A DNA stretch of 64,000 nt from Thermoflexus sp. Its GTDB lineage: Bacteria; Chloroflexota; Anaerolineae; Aggregatilineales; Aggregatilineaceae. The position numbers and the translations under genes are program-made. The DNA lies in assembly GCA_020724465.1 (NCBI GenBank), contig DYGX01000005.1:62001-126000 (forward strand), written 5' to 3'. The notes below the pieces were generated by a model. The model made no database searches. It worked only from the letters and a program-made list of their open reading frames with translations, and was not told the origin of the DNA. Positions 46,538 through 55,339 of this stretch are shown piece after piece. Position 1 is the first letter of the stretch, and the number at the start of each line of letters is the position of its first letter.

Positions 46538-48430
46538 TCAGTGTGCGTTGCCCGATAACAGCAAACGCAAGAAGGCCAGACCGCTCAACCCCAGGCCAAT
46601 GGCGCTGAGGATGTGCTCGCCGCCCACGTACAGGATCGTCGTTGATATCAGCAGCGCCCCGAAGACCACCGCGTGCGTGGTGCGCTGGGGAGCGCGCTCC
46701 AGTGCAGCCAGGCGGCGCTCCAGATCGGGCGCGGGCACGGCGCGCACCACCAGGTCGCCGTGATCGGCCCGCCGCAGCACGTCTTCGGCGACGAGCGGAA
46801 GCTGAACCGTCCGGCGCAGCAGTTCCAGGCCGGACTCGCGCAGCGCCGCTCCCTGCTCGCCCGCCAGCAGCGCCACCAGCGCGCCCGGATGCAGCAGGTC
46901 GCGCAGCGACAGGCCGCCGGGGACCGCGCCTGCGTCCGCCCCGATCAGCACGCGCTTGACGAAGGGCAGGATCTCGTGCCAGGGGTCGTAATCCGGGTCG
47001 AGGCCGGTTGCCATGCCGGTCAGGATGCCAACCGCCCGCGCCAGATAGAGAAAATCCTGCGGGACCTGGAACGGGAGCGAAAAAAGCAGGTCGCTGAACT
47101 CGCGCGCCAGGCCGGCTGCTTCGGAGAGCGGCATCGCGCTGATCTCGGCCATCGTCAGCCCCCAGACGCGGTCGAAAGCGGCGCGGGTGGCCGCTTCGAT
47201 CCGGTCGAGGTCCGCGCCGGGCAGCAGGATGCCCAGCCGCTCGTAGGAACGCACCAGGCGGCGCGCGTCCCGCGTGGTGAGTGCGATCAGCGTCTCGCGC
47301 AGTCCGTCGGCGATCTGCGGCGTCAGGTGGCCGACCATCCCAAAATCGACGAAAACCAGATAGAACGGGCGGCCCAGAAGGGGCTGGCCGTCGCGGTGCT
47401 GGCCGGTGGCGGGCGGCGCGTCCGGCGGCATGGGGTAGACAAACAGATTGCCGGGATGCGGATCCGCGTGGAAGAAACGCTCGACGAACACCATCTCCAG
47501 ATAGGTGTTGACCAGCCGCCGCGCGACATCGCGCCGGTCGATGCCGGCGGCAGTCATGGCCTCGTAATCGGTGATCTTGATCGCGCCGACGTCTTCCAGT
47601 GTCAGCACGCGGCCTGTCGAGTAAGCGGGGTAAATCTGGGGGATGTAGATGCCGCCGTCCGCCGCGAACATGGCGCGGAACCGCTCGGCATTGTGAGCTT
47701 CCTGGTGGTAATCCAGCTCGGCCCACAGTACCACGCTGAACTCGTCCAGCAGGGCCGGGACATTGGCGCGGCGCCGGATGAAGGGGAATTTCATGGCCCA
47801 GCCGGCAACCACCGCCAGCGCCTTCAAGTCGGTCGCCACGACGGAGTGAATCCCCGGCCGCAGGACTTTGACCACCACGCGTTCGCCGCCGGGCAGGCGC
47901 GCGCGGTGCGCCTGGCCCAGCGAGGCCGCTGCCACCGGCTCCGCCTCGAACTCAGCGAAGCGATCCTCTAGCGGACCCAGCTCCTCTTCGACGCGCTGCC
48001 GGATCGTGGCGAAGGGGACGGTGGGGACTTCGTCTTGCAGGGTCGCCAGCTCGTCCAGCACTTCGGGCGGCAGGATATCGACCCGGCTGGAGATGAACTG
48101 CCCCAGCTTGATCATGACGCCGCCCATCGCCACGGCCATCTCGCGGAACTCCCGCGCCCACCGCCGCAGCCGGCGCGAGCGCCCGCGCCGGACAAGCCCC
48201 TCGCCGAGCAGGCGGCGCAGCACCACTTCCCACGCGATGACGCGCGCAAACAACCACCCCGCAAACCAGAGCGTGCGCTGGTAGCGGCGCCAGTGGATCG
48301 GGTAGGTGGCCAGCTCCGCCCACATGTCGGACGGCGGCCGCCCGGTCTGAGGCTCTGCCGTCTCAGTTTCGGCTTGGTGTGTCGCGTCGGGTGAAGTGGA
48401 TGCGGAGCCGGGATTGTTCGAACCGGGCAT
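46538..48430 (-). CDS. UbiB/ABC1-like atypical kinase
   Basis: A 630-residue protein of the ABC1/UbiB family. Family motifs are KLGQFISSR (KxGQ), AAASLGQAHRA (Ala-rich loop), VVKVLRPG, HADPHPGN and DFGMVG. Two hydrophobic segments close the C-terminus. Relatives support ubiquinone or other isoprenoid-lipid metabolism and bind ATP. The start at 48430 overlaps the ArsA-like gene by 68 bases. The ATG at 48325 (MWAELATYP) would avoid this but lacks a ribosome site. Confidence 0.87.
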   Translation of the reverse strand: MPGSNNPGSASTSPDATHQAETETAEPQTGRPPSDMWAELATYPIHWRRYQRTLWFAGWLFARVIAWEVVLRRLLGEGLVRRGRSRRLRRWAREFREMAVAMGGVMIKLGQFISSRVDILPPEVLDELATLQDEVPTVPFATIRQRVEEELGPLEDRFAEFEAEPVAAASLGQAHRARLPGGERVVVKVLRPGIHSVVATDLKALAVVAGWAMKFPFIRRRANVPALLDEFSVVLWAELDYHQEAHNAERFRAMFAADGGIYIPQIYPAYSTGRVLTLEDVGAIKITDYEAMTAAGIDRRDVARRLVNTYLEMVFVERFFHADPHPGNLFVYPMPPDAPPATGQHRDGQPLLGRPFYLVFVDFGMVGHLTPQIADGLRETLIALTTRDARRLVRSYERLGILLPGADLDRIEAATRAAFDRVWGLTMAEISAMPLSEAAGLAREFSDLLFSLPFQVPQDFLYLARAVGILTGMATGLDPDYDPWHEILPFVKRVLIGADAGAVPGGLSLRDLLHPGALVALLAGEQGAALRESGLELLRRTVQLPLVAEDVLRRADHGDLVVRAVPAPDLERRLAALERAPQRTTHAVVFGALLISTTILYVGGEHILSAIGLGLSGLAFLRLLLSGNAH

Positions 48431-49550
48431 TGTCGATATCCAGATTCCACAGCGCGTACGGCAGCACAATGTTGCGCCGGTACGGTCCCACGCGCAAGGT
48501 CAGCTCGTCGGCGGCGCGGTAGAGGTCGAGATCGCCTTTCTCGGCGAACGGCAGCGGAACGATCAGATAGTACCCTTCCTGTCCGTCACTTTCAATGCGG
48601 TGCGACTGCCCGGTGGTCATCATCTCGGCGGGGTTGCGGTCGCCGTAGAGCGCGTCGGCCAGCCGCCGCAAGCTGTCGAACCCGCCCATCTCTTTGTCAA
48701 ACAGCGGCGCCTGCAGCACGGGCAGCGTCCCAAACGCTTCGGTGATGAAATCCAGGTTAGCCGCCTGCTGGGCCTTCCAGGCGTCAAAGAAGGGGTCGGT
48801 GACTTCGGGCGGGATGACGCGGTTGACCAGCACGGCGTCGACCGCATAGCCATACAGGTTGAGATATGTGTAGGTGCGCTGAGTCTCTTTGATCACCATG
48901 CGCTCCGGGTTGACCACCAGACGCAGGCTGCTGTACTGCGGGTCGGAGAGTAGCTGGCGCACCTGGTCGAGCGTGTTGAACAGCCCGTCGATGCTGTCGA
49001 GCGTGGCAGCGTCCGGCAGGTCGGCGCCGATCAGCGGCTTGGAGAGCGGGCGCAGGATGCGGCCTGCGCCGCGCACCAGCGACATCACGCGCTGGAACCA
49101 CCAGCGCGACGTGTCGGGCAGGCTCAGCAGGCGCAGCGTTTCCGCGGTCGGCGCGGCGTCTACAATCAGCACGTCGTGCTCGCCTTCGCTGGCATATTTG
49201 TTGATCCACAACAGGTGCGCGCCTTCTTCCAGGCCGGGCAGAATCGTCACCTCTTCCGCGACGATATCCTGCACGCCGCGCGTGCTGAGCACTTCCAGCA
49301 TGTAGCTCTGGATGCGCCCCCAGTATTTGTCCATCGAATAGCGCGCGTCGACTTCCTGCGCCCACAGATTATCTGCCAGCAGGACCGGCTCCGGCCCGAT
49401 CTTGACATCGAGCGAGTCGGCCAGAGAGTGCGCGGTATCCGTGGAGATGACAATCGTGCGCAGGCCCATTTCGGCGCAGCGCAGCGCGGTCGCGGCGGAG
49501 ATGCTCGTCTTACCTACCCCACCCTTGCCAGTATGTACGATAATTCGCAT
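48363..49550 (-). CDS. ArsA/GET3-like ATPase with HSP20-like tail
   Basis: A 395-residue protein. It begins MRIIVHTGKGGVGKT, the deviant P-loop of ArsA/GET3 ATPases, and has STDTAHSLADS (switch I) and VDAAPTAETLRLL (switch II). The C-terminal 80 residues (YYLIVPLPF, DELTLRVGPYRRNIVLP) look like an HSP20-type beta sandwich known from this family in phototrophs and Chloroflexota. It may act as a chaperone or membrane-targeting ATPase; arsenite export is unlikely without arsB nearby. It overlaps the UbiB-like gene. Confidence 0.88.
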   Translation of the reverse strand: MRIIVHTGKGGVGKTSISAATALRCAEMGLRTIVISTDTAHSLADSLDVKIGPEPVLLADNLWAQEVDARYSMDKYWGRIQSYMLEVLSTRGVQDIVAEEVTILPGLEEGAHLLWINKYASEGEHDVLIVDAAPTAETLRLLSLPDTSRWWFQRVMSLVRGAGRILRPLSKPLIGADLPDAATLDSIDGLFNTLDQVRQLLSDPQYSSLRLVVNPERMVIKETQRTYTYLNLYGYAVDAVLVNRVIPPEVTDPFFDAWKAQQAANLDFITEAFGTLPVLQAPLFDKEMGGFDSLRRLADALYGDRNPAEMMTTGQSHRIESDGQEGYYLIVPLPFAEKGDLDLYRAADELTLRVGPYRRNIVLPYALWNLDIDNARFEQSRLRIHFTRRDTPSRN

Positions 49551-49594
49551 TTGCCTGCGGTCCTTTTCCCACAACACAACCTCAAACCGATCGC

Positions 49595-49655
49595 GCCGCA
49601 TCGTCCGCCGCGCCGTCTACCTACCAGTACGCAAGGCGCGCGCGGGCGATGCGGC
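49595..49655 (-). terminator. Long inverted repeat, likely terminator after the antiporter gene
   Basis: A 20-base arm (49595-49614) and a 21-base arm (49635-49655) pair with two irregularities around a 20-base loop. The core GCCGCATCG/CGATGCGGC is perfect. On the minus strand it follows the antiporter stop and is succeeded by a GT-rich tract. Confidence 0.55.
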
Positions 49656-49717
49656 CTGTCCCTTTTTCCAATACAGATTTTACACACGCGCCGCCGGAGG
49701 TGGCGCCGGGCGGCCGC

Positions 49718-50722
49718 TCAGCCGATCAGGCCGCGATTGTAGAGCAGCAGCATCCCCAGCAGGTACAGAATCATGATCGCCAGCGCGTCCAGTTCCACGA
49801 TCAGGCGGCGCGTGTGGCCCCAGGCCAGGTTGCGCGCCAGCGTCCCCAGCAGCGCCAGCGTGATCATGATCAGCCCCAGCGTGCCGGCGATCGTCATCGT
49901 CGAGCTGACTGCCGCCAGAAACCGCCCGTCCGTGTAGAACAGGTCGGTCAGGGCCAGCGCGAAGATATTAAACACATTGCTGCCGAACAGGTTGCCAACC
50001 GCCAGGTCGTAGGCCCCGATGCGCGCCGCCGAGATGGTCGTGATCACTTCGGGCAGCGAGGTGACGATCGCCACCAGCGCCACGCCGACGAAGCCGGTTC
50101 CCAGGCCGGTGATCTCGGCGATGTCGACCGAGCTGCTGACGAGAACGGGAGTCAGCGCGATGAGCGCCACCGAGGCCAGAGCGAACCCAAGCGATGCATA
50201 GCGCAGCGATGGCAACCCATCCGGGATCGCGTCCGGCTCGGCGGGCTGGCTGTCCGCGCCGCCGTCGCCGCCGAACATGAGCCGCGTGCCAAGCACGTAG
50301 ACCCCCATCAGGACCAGGCTGTCCACGCCGACCCAGCCAACCGCCACGTCGATCTGCGCGACGATGAAAAACACCGCCAGCCCGGTGAGCAGCACAGCGA
50401 CCGTCGCACTGAGGGCGTGGTTGACCGTGATGCGGCGCAGGATGTGCAGCCGGAAGAAGAGCAGGTCGATCAGGCCCAGCAGGAACATGTTGAACATCGT
50501 GCTGCCGAAGATGTTGCCGACGGTCAGGTTGGGCACGCCCTGGTCAATGGCGTTGATGGCGGTCAGCAGTTCGGGCAGCGAGGTTGCGGCGGCCATCAGC
50601 AGCGTGCCCACAAACATCCCGCCCAACCGGGTGCGAACCGCGATTACGTCGCCGTACTGCGCGAGCTTGGTCGCCGTATAGACGATCAGCGCCGCGCTTG
50701 CGAGGAACTCCAGCCAGATCAT
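49718..50722 (-). CDS. Na+/Ca2+ exchanger family (CaCA) antiporter
   Basis: A 334-residue membrane protein with about ten segments and the two alpha-repeats of the family: GTLLMAAATSLPELLTA with GNIFGSTMFN, and VALVAIVTSLPEVITT with GNLFGSNVFN. The acidic residues in the SLPE motifs bind Ca2+. It exchanges Ca2+ (or another cation) for Na+ or H+. Its start overlaps the stop of the PII-like gene (ATGA), which implies translational coupling. Confidence 0.92.
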   Translation of the reverse strand: MIWLEFLASAALIVYTATKLAQYGDVIAVRTRLGGMFVGTLLMAAATSLPELLTAINAIDQGVPNLTVGNIFGSTMFNMFLLGLIDLLFFRLHILRRITVNHALSATVAVLLTGLAVFFIVAQIDVAVGWVGVDSLVLMGVYVLGTRLMFGGDGGADSQPAEPDAIPDGLPSLRYASLGFALASVALIALTPVLVSSSVDIAEITGLGTGFVGVALVAIVTSLPEVITTISAARIGAYDLAVGNLFGSNVFNIFALALTDLFYTDGRFLAAVSSTMTIAGTLGLIMITLALLGTLARNLAWGHTRRLIVELDALAIMILYLLGMLLLYNRGLIG

Positions 50723-51102
50723 GCCTCATCCTCGCTCCGATCCGGCTCTTCGCGCGGGTTCTGCGAAACCCCCTTGACGATATCCAGCCGCCAGGCGGCC
50801 AGCACGCCGGTGTTAGGCTGATCCAGATCGCCCACGATTCGCTCTGCCGCCTGGGTGCAGGCGTGGACCAGGGTTTCGTCCGGCACGATGACGAACAGGG
50901 TGTGATGCCCGACCTCAACGTTGGCGGCGCCCATGCCGCGCCCAAAGGTGTAGCGCGCGCCGAGTACGCGCCGTCTCAACTGCCGCCGGTAGGCGCCGGT
51001 GGTTTCTACAATGGTCACGCCACTGACGCCGATCGCCCGCCAGGCGTCAAGCACTTCGTCCAGACGATCGGAGTCGTCTAACACGAACATCACCATGTAC
51101 AT
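50719..51102 (-). CDS. PII-like regulatory protein
   Basis: A 127-residue protein with a PII/CutA-like beta-alpha-beta outline: MYMVMFVLDDSDRLDEVLDAW, GVSGVTIVETTG, then HHTLFVIVPDETLVHACTQA and TGVLAAWRLDIVKGV. The loop holding GRGMG could be the ligand or T-loop region. PII-like proteins bind nucleotides and control transporters encoded next to them. The 4-base overlap with the antiporter gene suggests that it regulates that transporter; this is an inference. Confidence 0.7.
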   Translation of the reverse strand: MYMVMFVLDDSDRLDEVLDAWRAIGVSGVTIVETTGAYRRQLRRRVLGARYTFGRGMGAANVEVGHHTLFVIVPDETLVHACTQAAERIVGDLDQPNTGVLAAWRLDIVKGVSQNPREEPDRSEDEA

Positions 51103-51227
51103 CTGAGGGCTGTCCTTTCTGAGATGGGGTGCAGCACTGCCCAGTATAGCGCGGCGCGCGCGCGGGACAACGCCGCAGCATGGCCTCACCGGGCTGCGCG
51201 AAGTCGCCTGAGGATAGGACGAGTTCG

Positions 51228-51287
51228 GGGGCGGCCCCGTGGAAAAGACCGCCCCCTAGAACGGAGAAACCGTGCGCTCCGGCGCAC
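51228..51287. terminator. Two small hairpins between minus-strand genes
   Basis: GGGGGCGG...CCGCCCCC (about 51228-51256) and GTGCGC-TCCG-GCGCAC (51272-51287) lie just after the O-methyltransferase stop on the minus strand. They could end that transcript; no long T run is seen. Confidence 0.4.
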
Positions 51288-51291
51288 GCAG

Positions 51292-51990
51292 CTAGGGGCT
51301 GCCGACTCCGCGCTGGATCATGCCCACCGCGAAGCCGTCCCCCACCGGGATGATGGTCGAGAGCAGCCGCTCGTCTTGCGCCATGGATTCGAGCAGCTCG
51401 CGGGTGGCGCGCGCGGCGGCGTCCGGCGTGTTGCTGAGCAGCTTGCCCTCGCGAAAGGCGTTATGACCGACGATCAGCGCGCCGACGGGCAGGTTGTCCA
51501 ATGCCCAGGAAAGATAGGCCGGATAGCCGGTCTTTTCGGCGTCGATGAACATCATGTCGAACGGCTCGCGCCGCGCCAGCATGGGCAGCGTTTCGTGCGC
51601 CGAGCCTTCGACGATCTCGATCCGGTCGTCCAGCCCGGCCAGCACAAAATGCTCGCGCGCGATCTGCGCATGCGTGGGGTCCAGCTCCAGCGTGACGACG
51701 CTCCCGTCTTCGGGCACAGCCCGCGCCAGCCAGATCGTGCTGTAGCCGGCCAGCGTGCCCACTTCCAGGATGTGACGCGCCCCGATCATCCGGGCCAGGA
51801 AGTAGAGGATCTGGCCCTCTTCCGGCCGGATCTGGATCTCGGGCAGGCCCAGCTCGCGCGTGCGGCGGCGTACCTGGACCAGCACCTCGTCTTCGCGGGC
51901 GAACCAGCGCCGCGTGAAGACGACCAGGTCGCGCTGGGTGGCTTCGTCGAAAGTCAGGATGCGGTCGAGCAGATCAGTGTGAGACGACAT
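51292..51990 (-). CDS. SAM-dependent O-methyltransferase
   Basis: A 232-residue class I methyltransferase of the catechol/caffeoyl-CoA O-methyltransferase type (Methyltransf_3). The SAM site is ILEVGTLAGYSTIW, the acidic residue is in VTLELDP, and the metal-binding motif is FIDAEKTGYPAY. The usual metal ligand after LIVGHNAF is less clear. It likely methylates a small phenolic compound. The ATG at 51990 is preferred to an upstream TTG. Confidence 0.87.
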   Translation of the reverse strand: MSSHTDLLDRILTFDEATQRDLVVFTRRWFAREDEVLVQVRRRTRELGLPEIQIRPEEGQILYFLARMIGARHILEVGTLAGYSTIWLARAVPEDGSVVTLELDPTHAQIAREHFVLAGLDDRIEIVEGSAHETLPMLARREPFDMMFIDAEKTGYPAYLSWALDNLPVGALIVGHNAFREGKLLSNTPDAAARATRELLESMAQDERLLSTIIPVGDGFAVGMIQRGVGSP

Positions 51991-52026
51991 GGTCAAGCCC
52001 TTGCTTCCGCTGTGTCGTGCAGAGAT

Positions 52027-52440
52027 TCAGAAATTCGGTTCCCAGCGGTTGATGCCGCCGGGCAGCAACAGCACGCCGACGAAGATGATCACCGTCGTCG
52101 CCAGCACCACCAGCAGATCGTTCCGATAGCGGATCAGGTCCGGCGCAGACCGCCAGCGGGCCGGCAGGTGTGCGACGAACGCCGCCACGATCATGACGAC
52201 CATGTGTTCAAAGCGGTAGCGCGGCCACAGATCGTTTTCGATCCCTTGCCACAGAAAATACACCAGCCCGATCAAGACCTGTATGTCTATGCTGATGCCG
52301 AACAGCATCATGAGGATCCGGCTAGAGCGATCATACGGCTGCCGGCCAAACAGCCCGACCGCCAGCCGCGCCGCCGCGACGATGGCCAGCACTACGATGA
52401 TCCAGCGCCAGTCCGAATGAATACGGTACAGCGTGCTCAT
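52027..52440 (-). CDS. Small four-helix membrane protein
   Basis: A 137-residue protein with four hydrophobic segments. It opens LYRIHSDWRWIIVVL; the HSxWRW motif and histidines in the third helix region (FEHMVVMIVAAFVAHLPA) recall small cytochrome b561-like proteins, but heme binding is not proved. It is transcribed after the zinc-ribbon gene on the same strand. Confidence 0.7.
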   Translation of the reverse strand: MSTLYRIHSDWRWIIVVLAIVAAARLAVGLFGRQPYDRSSRILMMLFGISIDIQVLIGLVYFLWQGIENDLWPRYRFEHMVVMIVAAFVAHLPARWRSAPDLIRYRNDLLVVLATTVIIFVGVLLLPGGINRWEPNF

Positions 52441-52624
52441 CACTGCCCTCCGGGGGATGGAATAAACGCTGCGCCCTGCCGCGCAGGGGTGGCTGCGCGC
52501 CGTGCCGGGCACCTTGTCATAGGGAGATTGTAAACCGGCCAGCAATGCTGCGCCCACTCAGAGCCAGCGGGGTGCGGAGCCAGGAATTCGTCCGGCGGGG
52601 TGTGTGGTAACAGCTCTGGACAGG

Positions 52625-52873
52625 CTAGCTGATCCAGTCGCGGTTGTGCGCATCCCACTCGCGATGGCGATAGGTGTTCTTGCAGTCGCGGCAGACCAGG
52701 GCGCTGTCGACGCGGCCGTTGTCGCGCCAGCGCCAGCGCACCCGGCCCATGTGGAAGCGGCAGGTCGGGCGGTGGCAGACCGGGCAATAATCGCCCTGGC
52801 CGAGCGAAGCATCACCATACTGGCGTTTTTCCGCTTCATTCTGCTCACAGATATGGCAGTATGGAACCGGCAT
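52625..52873 (-). CDS. Small zinc-ribbon protein
   Basis: An 82-residue protein with three Cys pairs: CHIC near the start, CPVC in the middle and CRDC near the end, plus CRFHMG. These can bind one or two zinc ions. The acidic-basic pattern suggests nucleic-acid or protein contact. AAGGA precedes the ATG, and a TATAAT lies at 52930-52925 on the same strand. Function unknown. Confidence 0.75.
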   Translation of the reverse strand: MPVPYCHICEQNEAEKRQYGDASLGQGDYCPVCHRPTCRFHMGRVRWRWRDNGRVDSALVCRDCKNTYRHREWDAHNRDWIS

Positions 52874-53002
52874 ACACTATCCTTACAAGATACCGTTACG
52901 CAGTCGCTAATCAAGCAGGACGTTATTATACCGTCTTCCCTTCAAAGCGGTAGAGTACTTTGGTGGCTCCGCCAAAGGTCTGATCCCGACCCAACGCCGG
53001 GC

Positions 53003-53011
53003 TGCTATAAT
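53003..53011 (+). promoter_or_regulatory. Extended -10 promoter of the DUF3298 gene
   Basis: TGCTATAAT is a perfect extended -10, about 100 bases before the ATG at 53109; no -35 box is obvious. Confidence 0.55.
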
Positions 53012-53108
53012 GAGGCTGCTTGTCCAAACCCATCTCGAACCATCCGCCGGCGTGCTTGTCCGTGCCATCCGCGCGGGACTCGTGCCCCAGCCAGGAGAAA
53101 AACACACC

Positions 53109-53840
53109 ATGAAGATCCGCTTCTACCTCAGCGTTTTAGCCACGGTCGCGTTGCTGGTCGTGGTGTCGCCCGCCGCCGCCCAGGACGATCTCTGCTTCGA
53201 CAAAGGCGGCGTGTGGGACCCGGCTACCCAGCAGTGCACCATCGCGCTGGCCGTTCAGATCGATATCGACTATCCGCTTGAGCTGGCATCCGACCCGGTG
53301 ATTGCCGAGGCGGTGGACCTGTTCCTGGAGAACGAGCGCGCCGCGTTCCTCGCCCCGTTGTTTGACCCGATGGTCAGCGCGTTCGGCGTGGGGCCGCTGA
53401 CGCTGCAGATCGACTATGAGGTCTTCCAGTTCTCCGACACCGTGCTCAGCCTGCAGTTCACGATCTACACCTACTCAGGTGGCGCGCACGGCATGACCTA
53501 CTTCCAGACGTTTACCTTTGAGCGCGAGAAGGGCATCGAGCTGCAGCTCAGTGATCTTTTCGTGCCGGAAGTCGATCCCTACGAGGTGCTGGAGCCGCTG
53601 GCCCAGGACGCGCTGTTCGCGCAGCTTGGCGACATGGCCGACTCGGACTGGATCAAGGGCGGGACCGCCCCCGTGCCGGAGAACTACCAGAACTGGGTGC
53701 TGACTCCGGACGCGCTGGTGCTGACCTTCGAGCCGTATCAGGTCGCGGCCTATGCCGCCGGCCCGCAGACGGTCACGGTTGCGCTGGCCGAGATTCAGAG
53801 CGTGCTGGCGCCGGAGTTCTACCCGGCGCTGGCCCAGTAG
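53109..53840 (+). CDS. Secreted DUF3298 (RsiV-like) protein
   Basis: A 243-residue protein with a signal peptide (cleavage near PAAAQ). The C-terminal part matches DUF3298, as in RsiV: YSGGAHGMTYFQTFTFE, ELQLSDLF, ENYQNWVLTPDALVLTFEPYQVAAYAAG. RsiV of Bacillus binds lysozyme through this domain. Here there is no membrane anchor or sigma-factor domain, so it acts as a free secreted protein. Two cysteines flank the start of the mature chain (LCFDKGG and QQCTI) and could form a disulfide. Confidence 0.85.
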   Translation: MKIRFYLSVLATVALLVVVSPAAAQDDLCFDKGGVWDPATQQCTIALAVQIDIDYPLELASDPVIAEAVDLFLENERAAFLAPLFDPMVSAFGVGPLTLQIDYEVFQFSDTVLSLQFTIYTYSGGAHGMTYFQTFTFEREKGIELQLSDLFVPEVDPYEVLEPLAQDALFAQLGDMADSDWIKGGTAPVPENYQNWVLTPDALVLTFEPYQVAAYAAGPQTVTVALAEIQSVLAPEFYPALAQ

Positions 53841-53898
53841 CCGTCGTTCGACCGTATCGCGTGGGGGCGCGGCGGCCCGTGTGCGGCGGTCCGCCCCC

Positions 53899-53928
53899 TT
53901 GACAGGCCGAATATGCCTGGTGTATGCT
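53899..53928 (+). promoter_or_regulatory. Promoter of the RIO kinase transcript
   Basis: A perfect TTGACA (53899-53904) is followed after 18 bases by TATGCT (53923-53928). Transcription from here would give a leader of about 355 bases before the kinase start. Confidence 0.7.
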
Positions 53929-53969
53929 GTGCGCGTTGTTCGATTCGAGTGGCGAGCAGGAGGTCATAC

Positions 53970-54035
53970 ATGGAAACCCGGTGGAATGTCGCATCCCGTG
54001 CGGGTGATGGCCTGCCTGCCTGCCGCGCCGCGTAA
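53970..54035 (+). CDS. Possible 21-codon leader ORF
   Basis: An ATG six bases after a perfect AGGAGG (53958-53963) opens a reading frame that ends in TAA at 54033-54035. The peptide starts METRWNVASR and ends PACRAA. It is the first ORF after the TTGACA promoter and has one of the best ribosome sites in the window. It is either a regulatory leader peptide or a small protein; the coding evidence is the ribosome site alone. Confidence 0.45.
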   Translation: METRWNVASRAGDGLPACRAA

Positions 54036-54292
54036 CGACGGTTCCCCGCAACCGACCGCCCTTTTCACAGGACGCTGAACCCGATCGCGCTGCCGGACGG
54101 CGGTAGACGGCCCTCACCCGAACCCGGTTGAGGGAGGTGCGCCGCGCCTGTTGGCTGTGCTGTGCCTGCCGGCGGCTCGATCCGAACGCCCCATATATCC
54201 CTCTCTCAACCGCGCCGAGCGGCTCGCGCACAGCCGGGCCGTCCGCCGACCGAGCACCGTAGGAGAACGGACCTGAGACGAGGGAACTCACC
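54036..54292 (+). promoter_or_regulatory. Leader RNA with alternative pairings
   Basis: TGAGGG (54129-54134) can pair with CCCTCA (54111-54116). Alternatively GGTTGAGGGAGG (54126-54137) can pair with the downstream pyrimidine tract (54200-54211) in a 12-bp helix with one G-U. The two are mutually exclusive. No second gene is visible in this stretch. Confidence 0.45.
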
Positions 54293-55327
54293 TTGAATCA
54301 CAACGAGCCGTACGACGACCTGCACGACGCGTACGAAGACGAATACGAGCACTACGAAGCGCAGTTCAACCTGGGGCGTGCCGACCGCCGCGCGCGCCGC
54401 AAACAGAAACAACCCGGCAAGCCCCGCTCCAGGCCGGTCGCCCCGCAGGCGGTGGCGGAGATCGCCGAGGCAGCCGGGCTGGAAGGCGGCTTTGACCCGA
54501 CCTACACCCCCTCGCGCTACGAGCGGGGCTGGCTGCTCGGGTCGCTTGAGCCGCTCTACGACCAGCAGTTGATCACCGATGTGCTGGCGCTGGTTAAGGG
54601 CGGCAAGGAAGCCAGCGTCTACCGCTGTGCGGCTGGGCCGGTGACCGGCGAGACGTGGCTGGCGGCCAAGGTCTACCGCCCGCGCATGTTCCGCCAGCTT
54701 CGCAACGACAAGATGTACCGCGAAGGACGCGCCATCCTGACGGCTGACGGGCGCCCGGTGAAGAAGACCGATCACCGCCTGATGCGTGCCATCGGCAAGA
54801 AGACCGCGTTTGGCGCCGAGGTGACGCACACATCCTGGCTGATGTACGAGGCTACCACGCTGCAGGCGCTCCACGCGGCCGGGGCAGCCGTGCCCCGCCT
54901 GTTCGGCAGCGGCGGCAACACGATCCTGATGAGCTACGTGGGCGACGAGCGCATGGCCGCGCCCGCTCTGGCCGAGATCCGCCTGGAGCGCGACGAGGCG
55001 CGCCGCCTGTTCGACGAGGTGGTGCGCAACATCGAGCTGATGCTCCAAAGGGGCCTGATCCACGGCGATCTGTCGGCCTACAACATCCTCTATTGGGACG
55101 GCGCGATCACGCTGATCGACTTCCCGCAAGTGACCGACGCCCGCACCAACCCGCACGCCCGCGCGATCTTCGAGCGCGACGTGCAGCGAGTCTGCGAGTA
55201 CTTCGCCCGTTGCGGCGTCGAACGCGACGCCGGGGCGCTGGCCGCGTCCCTGTGGGAGCGTTTCTGGCGCGTTAATCTCGACGACTTGCTGGCCGACCTG
55301 TCGCGGCTGGATGAGTCCGAGGACTGA
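54293..55327 (+). CDS. RIO-type protein kinase
   Basis: A 344-residue RIO1-like kinase with a TTG start behind GAGGGAAC. A charged N-terminal tail (Asp/Glu/Tyr-rich, then basic) precedes the kinase. ATP-site residues include GGKEASVYR and AAKVY, the catalytic loop is HGDLSAYNIL and the metal loop is IDFPQ. RIO kinases help to mature ribosomal subunits in archaea and eukaryotes; bacterial roles are poorly known. It has its own promoter and a structured leader. Confidence 0.9.
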   Translation: MNHNEPYDDLHDAYEDEYEHYEAQFNLGRADRRARRKQKQPGKPRSRPVAPQAVAEIAEAAGLEGGFDPTYTPSRYERGWLLGSLEPLYDQQLITDVLALVKGGKEASVYRCAAGPVTGETWLAAKVYRPRMFRQLRNDKMYREGRAILTADGRPVKKTDHRLMRAIGKKTAFGAEVTHTSWLMYEATTLQALHAAGAAVPRLFGSGGNTILMSYVGDERMAAPALAEIRLERDEARRLFDEVVRNIELMLQRGLIHGDLSAYNILYWDGAITLIDFPQVTDARTNPHARAIFERDVQRVCEYFARCGVERDAGALAASLWERFWRVNLDDLLADLSRLDESED

Positions 55328-55339
55328 GGGCGGTGGCGA

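Noticed and set aside
48363-49550. Arsenite efflux ATPase
   Set aside because: The P-loop family fits, but no arsB, arsD or arsR lies nearby and the HSP20-like tail points to a different branch.
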